A stretch of 5,712 nt of DNA from Lachnospiraceae bacterium (GTDB taxonomy: Bacteria > Bacillota > Clostridia > Lachnospirales > Lachnospiraceae), in assembly GCA_024684155.1 (NCBI GenBank), contig JAIKXK010000063.1, positions 1 to 5,712 of the forward strand. Direction: 5' to 3'. A program made the translations under genes and the position numbers. The notes under the pieces are model-generated. The model searched no databases, had not been told where the DNA came from, and worked only from the letters and a program-made list of their open reading frames with translations. Below, in pieces: positions 1 through 4,653 of this stretch. Every line of letters starts with the position of its first letter. Position 1 is the first letter of the stretch.

Positions 1-177
1 ACAGAAGATGCTTCTATTTACTATACCTGGGACGGAAGTATGCCAACAACAAATTCCTATAAGTATACAGAACCTATTTTAGTTCCGGAAGGAAATAATG
101 TTTTATCTGTAATTGTAGTGGATAAGCATGGTATGACCTCTAATGTTGTGAAAGGCAATTATATTTATTTACCATAA
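1..177 (+). CDS. 3' end of a protein with a C-terminal chitobiase-type Ig-like domain (partial)
   Basis: Frame 1 is open from the window edge to TAA at 175-177 and gives the last 58 residues of a larger protein. The visible part reads IYYTWDGSMPTT near its start, then a YTEPILVPEG stretch, then VIVVDKHGMTSNVV. This is the pattern of the chitobiase/beta-hexosaminidase C-terminal (CHB_HEX_C_1, FN3-associated) beta-sandwich: a Y-T-x-D-G-S-x-P-T-T core, a Y-x-x-P-I turn, and a final strand ending in V-D-x-x-G-x-x-S. In known proteins this domain is an accessory, often cell-surface or carbohydrate-related module and is not itself catalytic. The N-terminal part is outside the window, so the overall function, any signal peptide and the number of Ig-like repeats cannot be judged. 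The stop overlaps the rlmH start by one base, which suggests co-transcription and coupled translation. Confidence 0.8.
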   Translation, partial: TEDASIYYTWDGSMPTTNSYKYTEPILVPEGNNVLSVIVVDKHGMTSNVVKGNYIYLP

Positions 178-179
178 TG
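175..179 (+). promoter_or_regulatory. TAATG stop/start overlap at rlmH start
   Basis: The TAA stop of the upstream gene and the ATG of rlmH share the A at 177. No Shine-Dalgarno sequence lies at normal spacing: the nearest purine run, AAAGG at 151-155, ends about 21 bases before the ATG. The rlmH start itself is secure because the family begins with this M-K-I-T-I-V type strand. Initiation therefore probably depends on ribosomes terminating on the upstream gene. That last point is inference. Confidence 0.6.
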
Positions 180-656
180 AAAATTACGATTGTTTGTGTT
201 GGAAAAATTAAAGAAAAGTTTTATCGAGAGGCAATAATGGAATATTCCAAACGGATGTCCAAATATGCCTCCTTAGAGATTTTAGAAGTTTCTGATGAAA
301 AGACAAAAGAAAATCTTAGTGAAATAGAAAAAAATAAAATCTTAGAAGCAGAGGGAAGTCGTATTCTTTCAAAAATTCCAGATTCAGCTTTTGTAACTAC
401 TCTAGATATAGAAGGAAAAAAGAAGGATTCTTTAGGGTTTTCAAACTTTATAGAATCAAATATGAATTGTGGCAACAGTCACCTTGTTTTTGTAATTGGA
501 GGATCTCTTGGTCTTTCATCTGAAGTAAAAAAAAGAGGAAATGCTTCTCTTAGTTTTTCTGATATGACCTTTCCTCATCAACTTATGAGAGTTATTCTTT
601 TAGAACAGATTTATAGGGCTTTTCGAATAATGAGAAATGAACCCTACCATAAATAA
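177..656 (+). CDS. rlmH: RlmH, 23S rRNA (pseudouridine1915-N3)-methyltransferase
   Basis: This is the SPOUT-family methyltransferase that uses S-adenosylmethionine to methylate N3 of pseudouridine 1915 in helix 69 of 23S rRNA, acting in the cytoplasm on the assembled 70S ribosome. The 159-residue length is the family norm. Visible family signatures are the N-terminal strand MKITIVCVGKIKEKFYREAI, a conserved EVSDEKTKENLS segment at about 37-48, the SAM-binding loop FVIGGSLGL at 105-113, and the knot helix from TFPHQLMR (131-138) to EQIYRAFRI (143-151). The C-terminus is RNEPYHK, the invariant end of the family. No key residue looks missing. It overlaps the upstream stop by one base and is followed 18 bases later by pdp. 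In many Firmicutes rlmH lies elsewhere, next to a metallo-beta-lactamase-fold gene, so this neighbourhood is lineage-specific. Identification is very secure. Confidence 0.97.
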   Translation: MKITIVCVGKIKEKFYREAIMEYSKRMSKYASLEILEVSDEKTKENLSEIEKNKILEAEGSRILSKIPDSAFVTTLDIEGKKKDSLGFSNFIESNMNCGNSHLVFVIGGSLGLSSEVKKRGNASLSFSDMTFPHQLMRVILLEQIYRAFRIMRNEPYHK

Positions 657-663
657 CGAATAT

Positions 664-667
664 GGAG
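664..667 (+). promoter_or_regulatory. Shine-Dalgarno site of pdp
   Basis: GGAG lies 7 bases before the ATG at 675. It supports this start over the in-frame ATG at 684, which would leave a 16-base spacer. The resulting N-terminus, MFRMYDLI, aligns with the MRMVDII-type start of Bacillus Pdp. Confidence 0.65.
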
Positions 668-674
668 ATATGCT

Positions 675-1982
675 ATGTTTCGAATGTATGATTTGATCGA
701 AAAGAAAAAGAATAAAGAAGAACTAAAAGAAGAAGAAATAGCGTATATTGTATCCGGGTTTACCAGAGGAGAAATTCTGGATTATCAAATGTCAGCATTT
801 TTAATGGCTGTTTATTTTTGTGGCATGACAAAGAAGGAAACTTTTCTTCTTACACAGAAAATGAAGGAATCTGGAGATGTTTTAGATTTATCAGGAATTT
901 CAGGTATCAAAGTGGATAAGCATTCTACTGGCGGAGTTGGAGATAAAACTACTTTGGTTTTAGCACCTATGATAGCTTCTCTTGGGGTTCCTGTAGCGAA
1001 AATGTCAGGAAGAGGTTTAGGACATACAGGTGGAACCATTGATAAATTAGAAGCTTTCCCAGGCTTTATGACATCTCTTCCGGAAGAAAAATTTATTTCT
1101 AATGTAAATCAGTATAAAATAGCTGTTGCTGGCCAGACAAAAAATTTGGCTCCGGCAGATAAAAAAATATATGCATTAAGAGATGCAACAGCATGTGTAA
1201 ATTCTATTCCATTAATTGCTAGTTCTATTATGAGCAAAAAGCTGGCCTCTGGAGCAGATGGAATTTGTCTGGATGTAAAAGTAGGCAGTGGTGCTTTTAT
1301 GAAAACTATTGATGATGCCACTTTGTTAGCAAAAACCATGGTGGATATTGGAAGAGCTGCGGATAAAAAAATGGTAGCAGTTCTTACAAATATGGATGAG
1401 CCACTAGGTTGTGCTGTTGGTAATACACTAGAAGTCATGGAAGCCATAGATTCTTTGCGAGGGAATGGGCCAAAAGATTTTATGGAAGTGGTATTTGCTT
1501 TAGGCAGTGAAATGCTTATGATGGCAGAAGTATGCCAGTCAAAAGAGCAGGCAATAAAAATGCTCTCATCCACCATATCCGACGGCAGCGCCCTGGAAAC
1601 ATTTAAAACCTTTGTAGAAATTCAAGGTGGAAATAGACAAGACGTAGATCATATGGAGGATTTGTTGGATATTAGCTGTAAAAAAGAAGTAATCTCTTTG
1701 GAAGAGGGGTATGTTTCTTCTATTGAAGCAGAACAAATAGGTAATGCGTCTATGCTTTTAGGAGGTGGTCGTGCTTCAAAAGAGGATACCATCGATTTAT
1801 CTGTTGGGGTGATCCTTCATAAAAAGGTAGGAGATAAGGTTCAAAAGAATGAATCCATTGCAACCATTTATGGAAATTCAAGGGATTTAGTAGAAATTGC
1901 TATAAAAAAAGTAAGAGATGCTTATACATTTAGAAAAGAAAAAACAATGCCAAACCAAATGGTATTAAAGATTATTAAGTAG
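675..1982 (+). CDS. pdp: Pyrimidine-nucleoside phosphorylase
   Basis: The enzyme reversibly cleaves uridine, deoxyuridine and thymidine with phosphate to the free base and (deoxy)ribose-1-phosphate, in cytosolic pyrimidine salvage. At 435 residues it has full family length. An N-terminal helical domain (about 1-70) leads to the phosphate-binding segment KVDKHSTGGVGDKTT (79-93) and the family signature SGRGLGHTGGTIDKLE (111-126). The base/phosphate site follows with R169 in YALRDAT, S184 and K188. The C-terminal PYNP_C domain spans about 345-420. K109, two residues before the SGRG signature, is the residue I recall as typical of broad-specificity pyrimidine-nucleoside phosphorylases, whereas E. 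coli thymidine phosphorylase (DeoA) has Met there. I therefore call it Pdp rather than DeoA. Its stop overlaps the phoH ribosome binding site. No deoC, cdd or deoB neighbour is seen, so it is separated from the usual salvage cluster. A short patch around residues 297-307 uses unusually C/G-ending codons. Confidence 0.95.
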   Translation: MFRMYDLIEKKKNKEELKEEEIAYIVSGFTRGEILDYQMSAFLMAVYFCGMTKKETFLLTQKMKESGDVLDLSGISGIKVDKHSTGGVGDKTTLVLAPMIASLGVPVAKMSGRGLGHTGGTIDKLEAFPGFMTSLPEEKFISNVNQYKIAVAGQTKNLAPADKKIYALRDATACVNSIPLIASSIMSKKLASGADGICLDVKVGSGAFMKTIDDATLLAKTMVDIGRAADKKMVAVLTNMDEPLGCAVGNTLEVMEAIDSLRGNGPKDFMEVVFALGSEMLMMAEVCQSKEQAIKMLSSTISDGSALETFKTFVEIQGGNRQDVDHMEDLLDISCKKEVISLEEGYVSSIEAEQIGNASMLLGGGRASKEDTIDLSVGVILHKKVGDKVQKNESIATIYGNSRDLVEIAIKKVRDAYTFRKEKTMPNQMVLKIIK

Positions 1983-1995
1983 GGGAACATCATTG
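1981..1995 (+). promoter_or_regulatory. Ribosome binding site and TTG start of phoH
   Basis: AGGGG at 1981-1985 overlaps the TAG stop of pdp (1980-1982) and sits 7 bases before TTG at 1993-1995. This is the best-spaced strong site for the gene. An alternative is ATG at 2011 with AAAAGGAAA at 1997-2005, which would remove six residues (protein beginning MNIPAQH). The TTG start is preferred for its stronger site, but the sequence alone does not settle it. Confidence 0.6.
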
Positions 1996-2985
1996 GAAAA
2001 GGAAATATTAATGAATATACCTGCCCAACATTTGGAAAACTTATTCGGGCAGTTTGATCACAATATAAAAATTATTGAAAATGGGTTTGGAGTTTCTGCA
2101 GTAAATCGAGGTGATTCCGTTAAGATTATTGGGGAAGAGTCGGGAGTAGAAGCGACAAAAAATGTGTTGAATGAACTTTTAAGCCTATCGAAAAGAGGAA
2201 ATGTAATTACAGAACAAAATGTAAGATATGCAATGTCCTTAAAGGAAAACCTTGGAGATCATCCTTTGGTTAAGATGGACGAGGATTTAATTTGCCATAC
2301 CATTTCAGGAAAACCAGTAAAACCTAAAACCATAGGTCAAAAGAAATATGTAGATGCTATACGAAATAAAATGATTGTGTTTGGTATGGGACCTGCTGGT
2401 ACTGGAAAAACTTATCTTGCAATGGCAATGGCTATTACAGCCTTCCAGGCTGGTGAGGTTAGTCGTATTATTTTGACTCGTCCAGCAATTGAAGCAGGAG
2501 AAAAACTTGGGTTTTTACCTGGAGACTTACAAAGCAAGGTGGATCCTTATCTTAGACCTTTATATGACGCCTTGTATCAGATTATGGGGGCGGAATCCTT
2601 CCAAAGAAATATGGAAAAGGGATTGATAGAGGTAGCGCCTCTTGCTTATATGAGAGGTCGAACATTAGATAATGCTTTTATTATTTTAGATGAAGCTCAA
2701 AATACCACGCCTGCACAGATGAAAATGTTTTTGACTCGTATTGGATTTGGCTCAAAGGCAGTAATTACTGGTGATGGTACCCAAAAAGACTTGCCGGGAG
2801 GCAGTATTTCCGGATTAGATGTAGCCTTAAAAGTGTTAGCTAAGGTAGATGATATAGGCATTTGCAAATTAACAGGGGAGGATGTAGTTCGTCATCCATT
2901 AGTCCAGAAAATTGTAAATGCTTATGAAGACTATGAAAAGAATCAAAATAAAGGACGTAAAAAGAATGATGCCAGAAGAAAATAA
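1993..2985 (+). CDS. phoH: PhoH family P-loop ATPase
   Basis: This is a PhoH-type cytoplasmic nucleotide-binding protein, thought to act in RNA metabolism because its gene is persistently next to ybeY; its exact substrate is not established. The 330 residues match the usual Firmicute length. An N-terminal region (about 1-90) includes the ENLFGQFDHNIKIIENGFGV stretch and resembles the family's KH-like RNA-binding module. The ATPase core carries Walker A GPAGTGKT at 133-140 (K139, T140), the conserved LTRPAIEAGEKLGFLPGD at 161-178, Walker B FIILDEAQNTTP at 229-240 (D233, E234), and TGDGTQKDLPGG at 259-270. The late DVVRHPLVQ motif is at 297-305, with R300 a likely arginine finger. The tail after 312 is Lys/Arg/Asn-rich. 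The last 20 bases overlap the next gene. Upstream it lacks the yqfC/yqfD sporulation genes that precede phoH in Bacillus and many clostridia. Confidence 0.95.
   Translation: MEKEILMNIPAQHLENLFGQFDHNIKIIENGFGVSAVNRGDSVKIIGEESGVEATKNVLNELLSLSKRGNVITEQNVRYAMSLKENLGDHPLVKMDEDLICHTISGKPVKPKTIGQKKYVDAIRNKMIVFGMGPAGTGKTYLAMAMAITAFQAGEVSRIILTRPAIEAGEKLGFLPGDLQSKVDPYLRPLYDALYQIMGAESFQRNMEKGLIEVAPLAYMRGRTLDNAFIILDEAQNTTPAQMKMFLTRIGFGSKAVITGDGTQKDLPGGSISGLDVALKVLAKVDDIGICKLTGEDVVRHPLVQKIVNAYEDYEKNQNKGRKKNDARRK
2951..2968 (+). promoter_or_regulatory. Ribosome binding site and start of the PgpH-like gene, inside phoH
   Basis: AAGGA at 2951-2955 lies 10 bases before ATG at 2966 and 13 before a second ATG at 2969. 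The reading frame is open further upstream to an ATG at 2918, but that start would overlap phoH by 68 bases and add a Lys/Arg-rich 16-residue leader of low family likelihood. Start 2966 gives a normal short N-terminus before the first membrane helix and a 20-base overlap with phoH. Confidence 0.55.
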
Positions 2986-4153
2986 AATACCACCACTTAG
3001 GTTTCTTTATATATTGTTTATGTTTATAACTTCTGTAGTTAGCGTCTTTGTTTTGGCATATGGAAAGAAGTTGTTATTAGATCAGGCTCTTTGTTTGGTA
3101 ACTCTATTTTGTGCATATTGGGTGGTTTTTATTATTTCTCTTATGCACCAAAGGAGGATCGGAAAATTTACTTATAATGATACCACCTATCGAAACCTCT
3201 TTCTTGTAACATTGCTTAGTTGGGGCCTTATTATTCTTACGAATTTTATGCCAGATTTCTTTGGTCCTATTATGCTAATCGGTTTTTTATATGTAGCTGT
3301 TTGTGATAGTAGTTTATCCTTGGCGTGCTGCATATTTATGGATTTATTGTTTTGCTTTATAACAGGTAAAAACAGTTATGTGTTGTATTGCTATTGTATT
3401 TTATCCATATTTGGAATCTTATTTGCCTATTATCTAAAAGAACAGCGACACGAAAAAAGAATTATTAATTATGTATTGATAGCTATTATACAATTTTTAA
3501 TGCCTTGTATTTTTTATGATTTTTCATATGGAAAACTAGAATTTAGTGCTATCATACAATTCGTAGGTTTAGCAGTTATTTATACTGTGATTATTTATTT
3601 TGGCTTTCGTTTTTTTGTTTTTATGGATGATAAAGAAGAAACAATTGCCTATGAAACTTATGTGGATGATGATTATACACTTTTGCAGGATATGAAACGA
3701 TTTTCCTTAGGTGAGTATATGCATGCAAAGAAAGTATCTAAACTTGCAAAGAATTGTGCCATAGAAATCAATGCCAATCATATGTTATGTGCCTGTGCAG
3801 GGCTCTATTATCATGTGGGTATTTTAGATGGTGAACCTATTATTGATAATGGAATTAGTATTGCTAGAAATCGATGTCTGCCAGATCCTGTTGTAGAGAT
3901 TATAAGTGAATATTGTGGGATTTCTAAAAAACCTTCTTCTCCAGAGTCGGCCATTGTCCAGATTGTTGATTCACTTGTAACAAAGGTGGAAGCTATTGGA
4001 GATACCATGGAAAGTTCCTGGAATCAGGAAATGCTTATTTATCAAACGCGAAATGAGTTTTCTAACATTGGAATGTATGATGAATCTGGTCTTACAATGA
4101 ATCAATTTTTAAAGATAAGAGATTGTTTGATTATTAAGGAGAGTTTATTATGA
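2966..4153 (+). CDS. PgpH/YqfF-like membrane protein with degenerate HD domain and no extracellular domain
   Basis: It occupies the phoH-ybeY slot where Firmicutes encode PgpH, the membrane c-di-AMP phosphodiesterase. Only 395 residues are present, against about 700 in PgpH. Numbering from 2966, hydrophobic segments lie near 11-33, 37-60, 75-94, 99-119, 119-134, 138-157, 167-184 and 193-219, giving seven or eight passes. The large 7TMR-HDED domain that normally follows the first helix is absent. The cytosolic part from about 235 aligns with the PgpH HD domain: H253 in GEYMHAKKVSKLA, then AGLYYHVGIL, LPDPVVEIISEYCG, ESAIVQIVDSL, and a C-terminal YDESGLTMNQFLKIR that closely matches the PgpH tail. 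The HD dyad is H283-V284, the later His-His pair is Y316-C317, and the loop carrying another metal histidine is missing. Only H253, H283 and D335 remain of the expected ligands. Hydrolysis is therefore unlikely; a sensing, scaffold or binding role is possible but unproven. The frame is intact. It overlaps phoH by 20 bases and ybeY by 4. Confidence 0.8.
   Translation: MMPEENKIPPLRFLYILFMFITSVVSVFVLAYGKKLLLDQALCLVTLFCAYWVVFIISLMHQRRIGKFTYNDTTYRNLFLVTLLSWGLIILTNFMPDFFGPIMLIGFLYVAVCDSSLSLACCIFMDLLFCFITGKNSYVLYCYCILSIFGILFAYYLKEQRHEKRIINYVLIAIIQFLMPCIFYDFSYGKLEFSAIIQFVGLAVIYTVIIYFGFRFFVFMDDKEETIAYETYVDDDYTLLQDMKRFSLGEYMHAKKVSKLAKNCAIEINANHMLCACAGLYYHVGILDGEPIIDNGISIARNRCLPDPVVEIISEYCGISKKPSSPESAIVQIVDSLVTKVEAIGDTMESSWNQEMLIYQTRNEFSNIGMYDESGLTMNQFLKIRDCLIIKESLL
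4136..4152 (+). promoter_or_regulatory. Shine-Dalgarno and ATGA overlap start of ybeY
   Basis: AAGGAG at 4136-4141 is 8 bases before ATG at 4150, within the coding end of the upstream gene. The ATGA at 4150-4153 holds both the ybeY start and the upstream TGA stop, the classic coupled-translation arrangement. Confidence 0.75.
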
Positions 4154-4650
4154 CCATTGATATTGTAGAAGAGGTTTCTTCTTCTTTTGATTTTAATATT
4201 GAAGAAATTGCTACAAAGGTTATTAAGGGAGTTTTAGAATATGAAAAATTTCCTTATGAAGCTTATGTATCTTTAACCTTAGTGTCAGAAGAGGATATTC
4301 ATGAAATTAATTTAGAACAAAGACAAATTGACAGGTCTACGGATGTGTTATCTTTTCCAATGATACCATGGAATGAACCTGTTAATTATGATGAGTTGGA
4401 TAAATTATCTGATGTCTTTCATCCGGAAACAAAGGAGGCGATGCTAGGTGACATTGTGTTATGTGTTCCAAAGGTAATCTCGCAGGCCATTGAATTTGGT
4501 CATTCAGAAAAAAGAGAATATGCTTTTTTGATTGCACATAGTATGTTACATTTATTAGGTTATGATCACGAAGATGAAGATGAACGTGTTCAGATGGAAA
4601 AAAGACAAAAAGAAATACTAGAATACATTGGTATCACAAGGGAGGATTAA
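4150..4650 (+). CDS. ybeY: YbeY endoribonuclease (rRNA maturation factor)
   Basis: This is the zinc-dependent single-strand endoribonuclease of the UPF0054 family, which acts in the cytoplasm in 16S rRNA 3' end maturation and 70S ribosome quality control. The 166-residue length is normal for clostridia. The zinc motif H-x3-H-x5-H is intact as HSMLHLLGYDH at 130-140 (H130, H134, H140). Upstream family blocks are also present: EEDIHEINLEQRQIDRSTD ending in VLSFPM (66-71), with R58 the probable conserved arginine, and LGDIVLC (99-105). The segment between these two blocks (72-98) is the acidic loop with an HPETKE stretch that clostridial members carry. Serine at 131 replaces the glycine found in most bacterial members, next to the first ligand; I do not regard this as disabling. 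The gene starts in an ATGA overlap with the PgpH-like gene and ends directly against the next start, so it is deep inside an operon with phoH, its usual partner. Confidence 0.96.
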   Translation: MTIDIVEEVSSSFDFNIEEIATKVIKGVLEYEKFPYEAYVSLTLVSEEDIHEINLEQRQIDRSTDVLSFPMIPWNEPVNYDELDKLSDVFHPETKEAMLGDIVLCVPKVISQAIEFGHSEKREYAFLIAHSMLHLLGYDHEDEDERVQMEKRQKEILEYIGITRED

Positions 4651-4653
4651 TTG
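4640..4653 (+). promoter_or_regulatory. Ribosome binding site and TTG start of the DUF3048 gene
   Basis: GGGAGG at 4640-4645 is the strongest ribosome binding site in the window. It is 5 bases before TTG at 4651, which follows the ybeY stop (4648-4650) with no gap, and 11 bases before ATG at 4657. The two starts differ by only two residues (MKMKLG or MKLG). TTG fits the spacing slightly better, but either is acceptable. Confidence 0.55.

Noticed and set aside
812..1576. Minus-strand open frames opposite pdp (812-1039 and 1109-1576)
   Set aside because: They lie wholly opposite a well-conserved enzyme gene, have no family resemblance, and are explained as antisense shadows of its codon pattern.
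2918..2965. Longer N-terminus for the PgpH-like protein starting at 2918
   Set aside because: It would overlap phoH by 68 bases and add only a basic leader; a better-supported ribosome binding site precedes ATG 2966.
3170..3182. TATAAT-like hexamer within the PgpH-like gene as an internal promoter
   Set aside because: No matching -35 element at 16-18 bases is visible, and such hexamers are expected by chance in AT-rich coding DNA.
2966..4153. Frameshift or sequencing error as the cause of the degenerate HD domain
   Set aside because: PgpH-like sequence is in the same frame before, between and after the altered motifs, so the losses are substitutions and in-frame deletions rather than a shift.
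4327..4334. TTGACA hexamer inside ybeY as a -35 element
   Set aside because: It lies in the conserved QIDRSTD coding block and no TATAAT-like element follows at proper spacing.
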